From contig QHUE01000084.1 in the NCBI GenBank assembly GCA_003221825.1, forward strand, positions 1 to 9,755: a stretch of 9,755 nucleotides of DNA, in the 5' to 3' direction. The DNA is from Gemmatimonadota bacterium (GTDB taxonomy: Bacteria; Gemmatimonadota; Gemmatimonadetes; Gemmatimonadales; GWC2-71-9). Under the pieces are notes generated by a model. The model was given only the letters and a program-made list of their open reading frames with translations, had not been told where the DNA came from and did no database searches. Both the position numbers and the translations under genes were made by a program. Shown one piece after another: positions 1 to 6,224 of this stretch; within the stretch, counting starts at the first letter, position 1, and each line of letters opens with the position of its first letter.

Positions 1-501
1 ACCGGCGACATCGGCGAGCTCGATTCGGACGGCTACCTCAAGATCACCGACCGCAAGAAGGAGCTGCTCAAGACGGCGGGCGGGAAGTACATCGCGCCGC
101 AGCCGATCGAGATGATGGTCAAGCGCAACAAGTTCGTCGCCAACGCCATGCTCTACGGCGATCGCCGCAAGTTTCCGATCATCCTCATCGTCCCGAACTT
201 CGACAATCTCGAGCGCTGGGCCCAGGAGCGGAGCCTCACGTACGGCTCGCGCGCCGAGCTGATCGAGCTGGCGGATGTGAAGGCGAAGGTGGAGCGCGAG
301 GTGATGGACATGCTGCGCGACCTGGCGAAGTTCGAGACGCCGAAGAAGGTCGTGCTGATCGAGAAGGACTTTTCGATCGAGTCCGGCGAGCTGACGCCGA
401 CGCTGAAAGTGAAGCGCCGAATCGTCGAGCAGCATTACAAGGAAGTGATTGACGCCACCTACGCGGCGGGGGACGCGATCGCCGCCGCGATTGAAGGCTA
501 G
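1..501 (+). CDS. Long-chain acyl-CoA synthetase (AMP-forming), C-terminal part
   Basis: This is the last 166 residues of an adenylate-forming long-chain fatty acid:CoA ligase, which activates fatty acids through an acyl-AMP intermediate for lipid synthesis or beta-oxidation. The frame is open from base 1 and the start lies outside the window; the ATG at 112 is internal. Visible family motifs are TGDIGELDSDGYLKITDRKK at residues 1-20, which covers core motif A7 and the hinge to the C-terminal lid. It is followed by ELLKTAGGKYIAPQPIE, the form typical of eukaryote-like and bacterial long-chain ligases, and by the A10-like LTPTLKVKRRIV near residue 132, which carries the lid lysine region. The TAG stop overlaps the stop of the convergent gene inside one CTAG (498-501). 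The family call is firm; chain-length preference cannot be read from this part. Confidence 0.93.
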   Translation, partial: TGDIGELDSDGYLKITDRKKELLKTAGGKYIAPQPIEMMVKRNKFVANAMLYGDRRKFPIILIVPNFDNLERWAQERSLTYGSRAELIELADVKAKVEREVMDMLRDLAKFETPKKVVLIEKDFSIESGELTPTLKVKRRIVEQHYKEVIDATYAAGDAIAAAIEG

Positions 502-1127
502 CGCTTCTCGCCCACCCAGAGCCCGTGCTCGGCCGCCAGCTTGATGAGCCCGATCGGTAGTTCGGGCTCTTCGTTTTCGACGACAAAGCGGCGGCCGCGC
601 AGCAACACGCGATGCGCCTCGACCAGCCAGGGTGAGGTGGCGAGATCGGCGCCGACGACGACGCCCCGCGCAACGGAAGTGCGGAGCGGCACTTTGTCGT
701 TCGCGTAGATGAGCGATAGGGTGGGTTGCTCCTCCATATCCGGCGGCGGATTGATGCCGACGAAGTGCAGCCCTTCCATCAGGCCGCTGAGTCGCGGCGC
801 CTGGCGCACCGCCGCGCCGACCAGGACCACATAGCCCCCCGGCCCCGAGAGCTCGAGCAGTGCTTGCAGCTGCGCGGCGTCGGCCGAGGGCAAGGGTGAG
901 GGCGGCGCGTACGCCGGCCGCGGGCCGGAGGACTCCTTGGCCACGCGCTCTTTGCTGCGGCGGAAGTTGACGATGCCGCGCGAGATCGGATACTCGTTGT
1001 GACACACGGGGCAGCCGAGGAGCCCCGAGCGCACCATGCGGTCTTTCATCTCGCCGGTGGACAGCACCAGCATTTCTTCGCGGTGCGGCTCGGGACAGCG
1101 GAGCATTTCCGTGAGCTCGATGTGCAT
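498..1127 (-). CDS. Trm112-like zinc protein with degenerate methyltransferase-like C-terminus
   Basis: A 209-residue protein of unproven function. Residues 1-56 look like a Trm112/UPF0434 zinc ribbon: CPEPH at 11-15, CPVC at 39-42, then YPISRGIVNF, matching the family pattern of a CPxC knuckle followed by YPI..GI. Residues 61-84 form a Pro/Ala/Ser-rich linker. Residues 85-209 resemble a worn class I methyltransferase fold: GGYVVLVGA stands where the SAM-binding GxGxG motif would be, and WLVEAHRVLLRGRRFVV resembles the motif around the fifth strand (usually WL.E..RVL.PGG). The glycines needed to bind SAM are missing, so catalysis is doubtful. Trm112 proteins activate partner methyltransferases; here the partner may be fused and inactive, which is inference. 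The gene is last in the folE operon: its ATG shares one base with the upstream TAA (TAATG at 1129-1125). Confidence 0.75.
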   Translation of the reverse strand: MHIELTEMLRCPEPHREEMLVLSTGEMKDRMVRSGLLGCPVCHNEYPISRGIVNFRRSKERVAKESSGPRPAYAPPSPLPSADAAQLQALLELSGPGGYVVLVGAAVRQAPRLSGLMEGLHFVGINPPPDMEEQPTLSLIYANDKVPLRTSVARGVVVGADLATSPWLVEAHRVLLRGRRFVVENEEPELPIGLIKLAAEHGLWVGEKR

Positions 1128-1825
1128 TAACCCCTCGGCGTGTAGATCGCAGGCAGCAGCCGGATCTCCGTCACCGCCACATGCTCCGGCTGCGTCACCG
1201 CGTACACCACCGCCGCCGCGACGTCCTCAACGCGCATCATGTCCTTGCGCTTGGTGAAGCCGGGCTTGGAATCGGGATCAACGGCATCCCAGATGTCTGT
1301 GTCCACAGGCCCAGGCGACACGAGGGTCGTGCGCACTCCGCTGCGCGCCGTCTCGGCGCGGATCACCTCGTGCATGCCTCGCAACCCGAACTTGCTGGCC
1401 GCGTACGCCGTAGAGCCGGGGAATCCGATGTAGTCTGAGATCGAGCCGATCGTGACGAGATGGCCGCTGCCGCGCAGCACCATCCCCGGCACCAGCGCGT
1501 GCGCGATCAAAAACGGCGCCGTCAGGTTGGTTGCCAGCGTGAGCGCGAAGTCGTCATACGTGGTCTCGGCGAGCTGCTTGATGAAGAAGATTCCGACGTT
1601 GTTGACCGCGATGTCCGGCAGGCCGAGCTCGCCGACGATCCGGTCGACGAGCGATTTCACCGCGACCGGCTTGGTGACGTCGCAGGGCATGTCCGTCATC
1701 CGCTCGCTCGACCGATACCGCAGGCTCCGCGCCACACGCACGACGTGCATGCCGGTCGCATGCAGCGCTTCCGCGACCGCGAGGCCGATGCCCCGCGATG
1801 CGCCCGTCACGAGCGCGATCTTCAA
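1127..1825 (-). CDS. Short-chain dehydrogenase/reductase (SDR), NAD(P)-dependent
   Basis: A 232-residue classical SDR, a cytosolic NAD(P)(H)-dependent oxidoreductase with a Rossmann fold. The cofactor motif TGASRGIG is at residues 7-14, the adenine-pocket aspartate is in CDV near 49, and NNVG at 75-78 is a variant of NNAG. The catalytic set is N100, S128, Y141 and K145 (YAASK), with PGPVDT at 171-176 in the cofactor loop. The length is normal. The start is a TTG (1825-1823) that overlaps the folE stop as TTGA; it puts the first beta strand (KIALVTG) directly at the N-terminus as expected, and no later start would keep that strand. Coupling to folE raises the idea of a pteridine substrate (sepiapterin reductase is an SDR). 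However, the glycine motif is the ordinary TGxxxGxG and not the TGxxxRxG of FolM/PTR1, so the substrate is unknown. Confidence 0.93.
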   Translation of the reverse strand: MKIALVTGASRGIGLAVAEALHATGMHVVRVARSLRYRSSERMTDMPCDVTKPVAVKSLVDRIVGELGLPDIAVNNVGIFFIKQLAETTYDDFALTLATNLTAPFLIAHALVPGMVLRGSGHLVTIGSISDYIGFPGSTAYAASKFGLRGMHEVIRAETARSGVRTTLVSPGPVDTDIWDAVDPDSKPGFTKRKDMMRVEDVAAAVVYAVTQPEHVAVTEIRLLPAIYTPRG

Positions 1826-2460
1826 GGCAGCCCGGCGCCGCCGTGCACGAGCCGCAGGAACTCATCGCGTGTCTTGGCGTCGTCGCGGAACGCACCCCGC
1901 AGCGAGCTGGTCACGGTCTTCGAGTTCTGCTTCTCGACGCCGCGCATCATCATGCACAGGTGATAGGCCTCGATGACGACGCCCACCCCCAGCGGCTTCA
2001 GCACCCGGCACAGCGCCTCGGCGACCTGGTCGGTGAGCCGCTCCTGCACCTGGAGCCGCCGCGCGAAGACCTCCACGACCCGCGGGATCTTGGACAACCC
2101 CACGATCCTGCCGTTGGGCAGATAGGCGACGTGCGCCTTGCCGAAAAACGGCAACATGTGGTGCTCGCACATCGAATAGATCTCGATGTCGCGGACGCAG
2201 ATCATGCTCTCGTGCGTTTCCTCGAACACGGCGTCGCCGACGACTTCCTCGACGTCGAGCCCGTAGCCGCGCGTCAGCCATTTGAGCGACGCCTCCACCC
2301 GCGCCGGCGTCTGCCGCAGCCCCTCGCGTTTGGGGTCCTCCCCGAGCTGCTCGAGCATCTCGTGGACGAGCGTCTGGAAGGGAATCCGCACCTCGGTCGG
2401 CTCGGTGTGCGATTCGTGAAAGCTGTGCAGGCTGGCGGACTTCATTTGGTCTCGTGGCAT
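1822..2460 (-). CDS. folE: GTP cyclohydrolase I
   Basis: This enzyme converts GTP to 7,8-dihydroneopterin triphosphate, the first step of folate (and tetrahydropterin) synthesis; it works as a toroidal homodecamer in the cytosol. Counting from the ATG at 2460 the protein has 212 residues, close to the usual ~200-220. The zinc site is complete: C98 and H101 in MCEHHMLPFFGKAH, and C169 in YHLCMMMRG; the catalytic histidines are H100 and H167. GLRQTPARV near 47 and IVGLSKIPR near 119 are also family hallmarks. The frame is open farther upstream to 2601, but that stretch reads as shadow of the divergent antiporter gene. A second ATG at 2445 is equally possible, and neither start has a strong ribosome site. 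It is the first gene of a leftward operon with the SDR and Trm112-like genes, and only 17 bp separate its ATG from the divergent GTG at 2478. Confidence 0.96.
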   Translation of the reverse strand: MPRDQMKSASLHSFHESHTEPTEVRIPFQTLVHEMLEQLGEDPKREGLRQTPARVEASLKWLTRGYGLDVEEVVGDAVFEETHESMICVRDIEIYSMCEHHMLPFFGKAHVAYLPNGRIVGLSKIPRVVEVFARRLQVQERLTDQVAEALCRVLKPLGVGVVIEAYHLCMMMRGVEKQNSKTVTSSLRGAFRDDAKTRDEFLRLVHGGAGLP

Positions 2461-2477
2461 AGTAAGTTTGGACCCCC

Positions 2478-3680
2478 GTGCGATTCCTAAAGCTACTCGT
2501 CTCGGCGACGCAGGCGGGAGGCACCGCACTCGCGGCGCTCTGGACGTTTCCCAGCATGCTGCTGTCGGCATTCCTCGTCGCCTGGGGCGCGGAAGCCGCA
2601 CAATTCCTCATTTCCCAGGGTCTCGCGCTCGCCATTCTCGCGTGGCTGCAGACCCTGCCCGAATTCGCCGTCGAAGCGGTCATCGCCTGGGAAGCAGGAC
2701 GCGATCCCGAACGGGCCCACCTCGCCATCGCCAACCTGACCGGCGCGATCCGGCTGCTGCTGGGCCTGGGCTGGCCGATGATCTACTTCGTCTTCGCGCT
2801 GGCGGGACGGCGGCGGGGCGATCCGCTGCTCACGCCTATCACGCTCCTACCGGAACACGCCGTCGAGGTGGTCGGGCTCGTGCCACCGCTCCTCTACTTC
2901 GTCGTGATCGTCTGGAAGCAGTCCATCAGCTGGATCGACGCGCTCGTGTTGGTGCTGTTGTATGTCGCGTATCTCCTGGTTTTGCTCCGCCACCCGCCCC
3001 ACAACGTCGACGAGCTGTCCGACGCCTCGCGCGTGTCCCAATGGGCCTACCGGCAGCGGGGCTGGCGACGCATCGCCGCCATCGGCGCCTTGTTCGGCGG
3101 GGGCGGGTTCCTGTTGTACGTCACCGCGCATCCGTTCCTCGAGTCGATGCTGGCGGTAGCCGGTTTGCTGGGGGTCAGCCAATTCGTCCTGGTGCAGTGG
3201 GTCGCCCCGTTCCTGTCGGAATTTCCCGAGAAGGTGTCGGCGTTCCTCTGGGCCCGGCGTGTGACCCATGCGCCGATGGCCCTGATGAACATGGTCTCGA
3301 GCAATATCAATCAATGGACGATTCTCGCCGCGATGATCCCGCTGGTGTACGGCTATTCGCATTACCGTCACACCGGCACCTGGGCGGACTTCCCGTTCGA
3401 TACCGGCCAGCGCACAGAAATCATTCTCACGCTGCTGCAAACGGGACTGGGCATGGTGGTGCTCGCGAACATGAAGTTCGACTGGTTTGATGCCACCGCC
3501 CTGTTCGTGTTGTGGCTGGTGCAGTTCCTCGCGCCGCACCTGCGCGAAGAGGTCTCGGTCGCCTATGCGCTCTGGATCGTGATCCTGCTGGTTGGATTCG
3601 TGATCAAACGAAAGCCGCTGCTCGCCGCGCAATATTTCCGGGCGTCACTCACACAAAAACGATCGGCCGGGACCACATAA
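2478..3680 (+). CDS. CaCA-family sodium/calcium exchanger-like membrane protein
   Basis: A 400-residue inner-membrane protein of the Ca2+:cation antiporter superfamily, with about ten hydrophobic segments in two halves. The two inverted alpha-repeats that form the ion site can be seen. Alpha-1 is TLPEFAVEAV at 59-68 followed by AIANLTGAIRLLLGLG at 83-98. Alpha-2 is SEFPEKVSAF at 247-256 followed by MNMVSSNINQWTILAAM at 270-286. The key glutamates are E62 and E251. Both repeats depart from the textbook TSxPE / GNxxGSNxxN pattern (TLPE with NLTGA, and EFPE with MVSSN), so ion choice is open. Residues 171-200 form a polar loop linking the halves. The GTG at 2478 gives a plausible N-terminal helix, but no Shine-Dalgarno is seen. 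The in-frame ATG at 2556 (residue 27) begins exactly at the family's first helix and is a fair alternative that would widen the gap to folE. Confidence 0.82.
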   Translation: MRFLKLLVSATQAGGTALAALWTFPSMLLSAFLVAWGAEAAQFLISQGLALAILAWLQTLPEFAVEAVIAWEAGRDPERAHLAIANLTGAIRLLLGLGWPMIYFVFALAGRRRGDPLLTPITLLPEHAVEVVGLVPPLLYFVVIVWKQSISWIDALVLVLLYVAYLLVLLRHPPHNVDELSDASRVSQWAYRQRGWRRIAAIGALFGGGGFLLYVTAHPFLESMLAVAGLLGVSQFVLVQWVAPFLSEFPEKVSAFLWARRVTHAPMALMNMVSSNINQWTILAAMIPLVYGYSHYRHTGTWADFPFDTGQRTEIILTLLQTGLGMVVLANMKFDWFDATALFVLWLVQFLAPHLREEVSVAYALWIVILLVGFVIKRKPLLAAQYFRASLTQKRSAGTT

Positions 3681-3837
3681 CATGGGCCGGCCGACCGATT
3701 ACGACAGGAACGGAGAGGGTTATTGAAGCCCGAAAGTAATGATGGGTCCCTCACCACGAATTCTGTCTTCCCCAACGTGGGGGCATGACATGGGCCGCAG
3801 TATCCGGGTCCACAATCGAGCTTGTTGGCTCAATAGT
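3681..3837. other. Intergenic stretch, no gene seen
   Basis: No convincing coding frame is seen on either strand. An 8-bp inverted repeat, TCGGCCGG (3663-3670) and CCGGCCGA (3687-3694), straddles the stop codon of the exchanger gene. A short CCCCA/TGGGG hairpin lies at 3770-3782. Neither is followed by a T-run on the + strand, so neither is a clear intrinsic terminator. Confidence 0.5.
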
Positions 3838-3866
3838 TTGATCTCTCCGTTCCTGGGTACTACAAT
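3838..3866 (+). promoter_or_regulatory. Sigma70-like promoter for the small membrane gene and cupin
   Basis: A -35 box TTGATC (3838-3843) and a -10 box TACAAT (3861-3866, five of six bases of TATAAT) are separated by exactly 17 nt. Transcription would begin near 3873, about 20 nt before the GTG at 3895, with AAAGG (3881-3885) as ribosome site. The surroundings are distinctly AT-richer than the neighbouring genes. The prediction rests on spacing and box matches only. Confidence 0.6.
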
Positions 3867-3894
3867 ACTTTCTGCCCCCTAAAGGTCAATCGCC

Positions 3895-4056
3895 GTGAAT
3901 CTCACACTGCTCGCTGCTGTCGTGATGCTGATCACGTGGTTCCTGCTGCTCTTTGTGGCACACGTGCCCAGTGGCACGATTCATTTGCTCTACGCCGCCG
4001 GAATTGTCCTGACCGCCCGGCGTATTCTCGTCGGCGCGCCGCGCTTCGTGTCGTGA
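3895..4056 (+). CDS. Small two-helix membrane protein (53 aa), lmo0937-like
   Basis: A short gene of 53 residues starting with GTG, preceded by AAAGG about 9 nt upstream and by the promoter at 3838. The protein is almost wholly hydrophobic. Helix 1 covers roughly residues 3-22 (LTLLAAVVMLITWFLLLFVA). A short turn with PSG is followed by a second helix, IHLLYAAGIVLTA, and a basic end containing RR. This layout resembles the small lmo0937/DUF5670 family of stress-associated membrane peptides, whose function is not well known; the match is by general shape only. Its TGA overlaps the next gene's GTG as GTGA (4053-4056), so it is probably translated together with the cupin. Third positions are mostly G/C, supporting real coding. 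Confidence 0.6.
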   Translation: MNLTLLAAVVMLITWFLLLFVAHVPSGTIHLLYAAGIVLTARRILVGAPRFVS

Positions 4057-4370
4057 CGCTGGCGCGACGGCCCTGGGACCCGCGGCTCGGGCCGCTGCAG
4101 GTGGCGACGCTGCGCCGCGCGCTCGAGCGTGAAGGCATGGTCACCGCGTGGTGGTCGGATCTCCCGGGCGTGCGGATGGCCGAGCACGCGCACGCGTTTC
4201 CCGAAACGCGCTGGGTCGTCGAGGGTTTTCTGCGGATCACAGCCGGCGCTGAGGCCGTGGACCTCGGGCCTGGAGACCGGCTCGACCTGCCGCCGAACCT
4301 GCCCCATACGATCGAGGTGCTCGGATTGGCGCAGGTCATCTACGTGTCGGGAATGCCGGGCCGAGTCTAG
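4053..4370 (+). CDS. Single-domain cupin protein
   Basis: A 105-residue small cupin, a metal-binding beta-barrel. Motif 1 is HAHAFPETRWVVEG: H45, H47 and E51 as metal ligands and G58 as the conserved glycine. Motif 2 is LGPGDRLDLPPNLPHTIEVL, with PGD at 73-75 and H85 as the fourth ligand. All four usual ligands are present, so metal binding is likely; the reaction or ligand is unknown, since cupins range from enzymes to sensors. The GTG start at 4053 overlaps the stop of the upstream membrane gene. The frame is open further upstream to 3936, but that part is the shadow of the membrane gene. The TAG stop at 4368-4370 overlaps tail-to-tail with the stop of the GNAT fragment (CTAG, 4367-4370), the same arrangement as at 498-501. 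Confidence 0.82.
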   Translation: MTLARRPWDPRLGPLQVATLRRALEREGMVTAWWSDLPGVRMAEHAHAFPETRWVVEGFLRITAGAEAVDLGPGDRLDLPPNLPHTIEVLGLAQVIYVSGMPGRV

Positions 4371-4456
4371 ATCTCCCAATTCGAGAAGAGCACACCCTGG
4401 GCGGCATGCCGGTCGGGATACCCTTCATACGTCATGCGCAGATCGGTCCAACGCAC
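4367..4456 (-). pseudogene. Orphan 3' end of a GNAT acetyltransferase gene
   Basis: Reading leftward, this encodes the last 29 residues of the GNAT protein found intact at 6668-7636, beginning VRWTDLRMTYEGYPDRH and ending LFSNWEI, then a TAG stop. Over 87 nt there are 11 mismatches against 6671-6757, every one in a third codon position. Ten are silent and one changes Glu to Asp. Beyond 4456 the similarity stops abruptly and the frame runs into unrelated sequence, so no start or catalytic part remains. The pattern shows that both copies were under selection as protein until the left one was cut off. It is taken to be the original gene end, still tail-to-tail with the cupin gene, left behind when the block to its right arrived. 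Confidence 0.85.
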
Positions 4457-4679
4457 ATCGACCGAACTATGTAAACCAGGCGATTGTCAGCGCTTGCCGC
4501 GCAGGGCGATAGGAGCGAGGAGAGCGAGGACGCCCGCACCGACGCGAACGGCTAGACGTGACATGTGCACGACGCAGCCTGACGACGTTGGCCTGAGCCA
4601 AACCGTTGGGCAGCTTCCGGTGCATGTAGGGAGGAATGTCATGCGAAATGAGACTCAGTGTTGCACTTCAAAGTTGATA
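4457..4679. other. Left end of the insert, no clear gene
   Basis: Between the GNAT fragment and the M48 gene no confident gene is seen. A 25-residue leftward frame (4564-4487, starting MSRLAVRV, with one hydrophobic stretch and ending RGKR) is possible but unsupported. A 5-bp hairpin, TTGGC/GCCAA (4586-4599), and a lone GCCCAAC core in the leftward sense (4611-4605) might be one half of a ruined attC downstream of the M48 gene, but no partner GTTRRRY with matching stem was found. Confidence 0.35.
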
Positions 4680-5393
4680 TCAGACAGACGCCCGCCCGCG
4701 ATCGCGTTCATCTAGATAGACCTCAAGCGCACGACGCCGATCACGAACCGGTAAGTAGCCACGGCTGCGTTGCCATGCCCAGATTCTCAACTTGGTCATC
4801 AAGGGCGCATTGGGCAGCAACTCATCATCCGATTCGCTCGGGCCATACACGCCGGCGATATCCCCGAGGTCCAGTAACCGGTCCTCCAGTTGATCGAAAA
4901 GGTGTAGGCAGTCGCGAGGATCCCAGCCAGCGCGGATACAGAGATCCAAAGCGTACCGATCGGCTGCAGACTCGCGTTCCGGGCTATAGAAGAAGTGCTG
5001 GACGCTATGAACGACAAGAAAGATGATCTCCGTGATCCAATGGGCGGCCAAGCCGCGGAACCACCGCGGAAAGTAGCGCAGGTGACCGAGGTCATGATGC
5101 GCAAGCTCGTGTGCGATTGTGAATGCCAAGGAGGCTTCGCCGGGACAATACTCCATCAAGCGCCCCGTTACATAGATGTAGCGCCCCGGGGCTGTGAACG
5201 CAGTCATGTCGCTGAGCCAAATGACGATGACCTCGTGTCGCTTGTCAGGTGCACGATCCGATTGCAGCTGCGCAGCGATACTGTCCACCCACTCGGACCG
5301 CTTGAACAGGAACGCTTTGGCGATCTGCTGATAAAACCACTCGCCGAACTCTCGGTCATGTTCCGATAGCTCGAATTGCGGTGATTGAGGCAT
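4680..5393 (-). CDS. M48-family zinc metallopeptidase, cassette-borne
   Basis: A 237-residue member of the M48 family (HtpX/Ste24/Oma1-like zinc proteases). The zinc motif HELAH is at residues 95-99 within IAHELAHHDLGH, and the third ligand is E141 in ERESAADRYA, the usual ExxxAD pattern. A hydrophobic stretch at about 117-136 (AAHWITEIIFLVVHSVQHFF) between the two motifs fits a membrane-attached or interfacial helix. No signal peptide is seen; the N-terminal 60 residues are charged and helical. The catalytic residues are all present, so it should be active, on membrane or surface-bound proteins by family analogy; the substrate is unknown. The ATG at 5393 lies 17 nt after the attC core GTTAGGC read leftward, the expected spacing for an integron cassette gene. 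GC (about 57% in 5101-5160) is lower than in flanking genes. Confidence 0.88.
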   Translation of the reverse strand: MPQSPQFELSEHDREFGEWFYQQIAKAFLFKRSEWVDSIAAQLQSDRAPDKRHEVIVIWLSDMTAFTAPGRYIYVTGRLMEYCPGEASLAFTIAHELAHHDLGHLRYFPRWFRGLAAHWITEIIFLVVHSVQHFFYSPERESAADRYALDLCIRAGWDPRDCLHLFDQLEDRLLDLGDIAGVYGPSESDDELLPNAPLMTKLRIWAWQRSRGYLPVRDRRRALEVYLDERDRGRASV

Positions 5394-5410
5394 GATCCGG
5401 CGGGCGTTCT

Positions 5411-5512
5411 GCCTAACAAAATGCGCCTAAGCTGCGGCGCCGACTGGAGGATTTCACAGATGGAAGACTACCACAGCAGAACGGCGCCGCCAGCTTCAGC
5501 CGTTTGTTAAAC
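5411..5512 (-). repeat. attC-like integron recombination site 1
   Basis: A 102-bp imperfect palindrome. Outer cores are GCCTAAC (5411-5417) and GTTAAAC (5506-5512), matching RYYYAAC and GTTRRRY. The inner arms AAGCTGCGGCGCCG (5429-5442) and CGGCGCCGCCAGCTT (5482-5496) pair over 14 bp with a single bulged C, like the extrahelical bases of attC hairpins. About 39 nt of loop separate the arms. Read leftward, the R' core is GTTAGGC and the M48 gene follows at once. The palindrome, cores and bulge together make an attC call much better than chance. Confidence 0.78.
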
Positions 5513-5608
5513 GGCCCGCACAGCCAAGGTCGGTCTTGGGACCTTCAGATTTGGAGACCGGGACGGCGTTCTCTAGATTGGATCTCCCTCAAGCCCTGGG
5601 AATGGACC

Positions 5609-5974
5609 ATGTGGCAGATCGTCCAGCTCGTGATCCTTGGGGTCCTCGCCGGCATATTCGGCCTTTCGGCGTTGTCCCGCCGCTACCCGCACGTCGGCTG
5701 GCTGCAACCATTTCGCTTTAACTGGCCACAGCTGTCTCAGGAGCAACGCGAGCGAATGCGCCGGCGGGCGAATGTCCACGCGGGCATCGAGCTCATCCTG
5801 CTAGGATTTGCGGTGCCGATCGTCTACGTGGGCAGCTCGATCATGATGTTCAACGATCCGACCGCCCGGGGACTCACAATCTCCTTAGCCATCGCCGCCC
5901 TGCTCATCGCCCTCGGCATCACAGGCATTTGGCGGAATGCACGCCGGCAGACGGACAGAGACCTCGGGGGATAG
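5609..5974 (+). CDS. Small three-helix membrane protein, unknown function
   Basis: A 121-residue integral membrane protein that I do not recognise. Hydrophobic segments lie at about 2-22 (WQIVQLVILGVLAGIFGLSAL), 59-80 (IELILLGFAVPIVYVGSSIMM) and 87-107 (GLTISLAIAALLIALGITGIW). Between the first two is a polar loop with QEQRERMRRRANVHAG, and the tail is basic then acidic. The ATG at 5609 is preceded by TGGGAATGG, a fair ribosome site. The frame is open up to a TTG at 5504, but that codon sits inside attC1 and is unlikely to be used. The gene runs rightward, opposite to its neighbours, and ends 13 nt before the stop of the next, leftward gene; both sit between the two attC sites. Such short membrane proteins are common in integron cassettes. 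Confidence 0.65.
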   Translation: MWQIVQLVILGVLAGIFGLSALSRRYPHVGWLQPFRFNWPQLSQEQRERMRRRANVHAGIELILLGFAVPIVYVGSSIMMFNDPTARGLTISLAIAALLIALGITGIWRNARRQTDRDLGG

Positions 5975-5987
5975 GCGCGGTCGATGC

Positions 5988-6185
5988 TCAACCGCCCGCG
6001 CGCAAAGGTCTGACCCAGTACGAGATCGCGGTACCGACGAGAACAAGGAAGAAGAAGAGAACGACCAACCGTGGACCATTGGTGACAAGCCAGAGGAATC
6101 CGGTGAGGTCGAAATCAGAACCACCCCACCACTTCATTCGCATGAAGAGAACTCCAACGACTACCGCGAGAGCGCCGAAGAACAC
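5988..6185 (-). CDS. Small two-helix membrane protein, unknown function, start uncertain
   Basis: A short leftward gene, 65 residues from the GTG at 6185. The first hydrophobic segment is VFFGALAVVVGVLFM, followed by a turn RMKWWGGSDFDLTGF. A second helix, PRLVVLFFFLVLVGTAISYW, ends in a basic tail. The frame stays open to a GTG at 6293, but residues from there (RANNALQPTFAGANAAELN) are simply translated attC2 and are probably not part of the protein. The leftward R' core GTTAGAC at 6231-6225 lies 39 nt before the GTG, and no good ribosome site is visible, so the true start could be a non-standard codon nearer the attC. No family is recognised. Confidence 0.5.
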   Translation of the reverse strand: MFFGALAVVVGVLFMRMKWWGGSDFDLTGFLWLVTNGPRLVVLFFFLVLVGTAISYWVRPLRAGG

Positions 6186-6224
6186 TGATAGCGTTTGTAA
6201 GCCTGTCCGAGACGCAATGGGGCC

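Noticed and set aside
1862..2734. Leftward 290-codon frame overlapping folE
   Set aside because: Out-of-frame shadow of folE; the folE frame contains the full zinc and catalytic set.
2468..3490. Rightward 340-codon frame inside the exchanger gene
   Set aside because: Composition is Arg/Pro-heavy with no motif, whereas the overlapping frame has membrane segments and alpha-repeats.
3663..3694. Inverted repeat at the end of the exchanger gene as a terminator
   Set aside because: An 8-bp stem with a 16-nt loop and no T-run after it; it is too weak to call.
4487..4564. Leftward 25-residue frame with one hydrophobic stretch
   Set aside because: Too short, no ribosome site or homologue in mind, lies in junction sequence.
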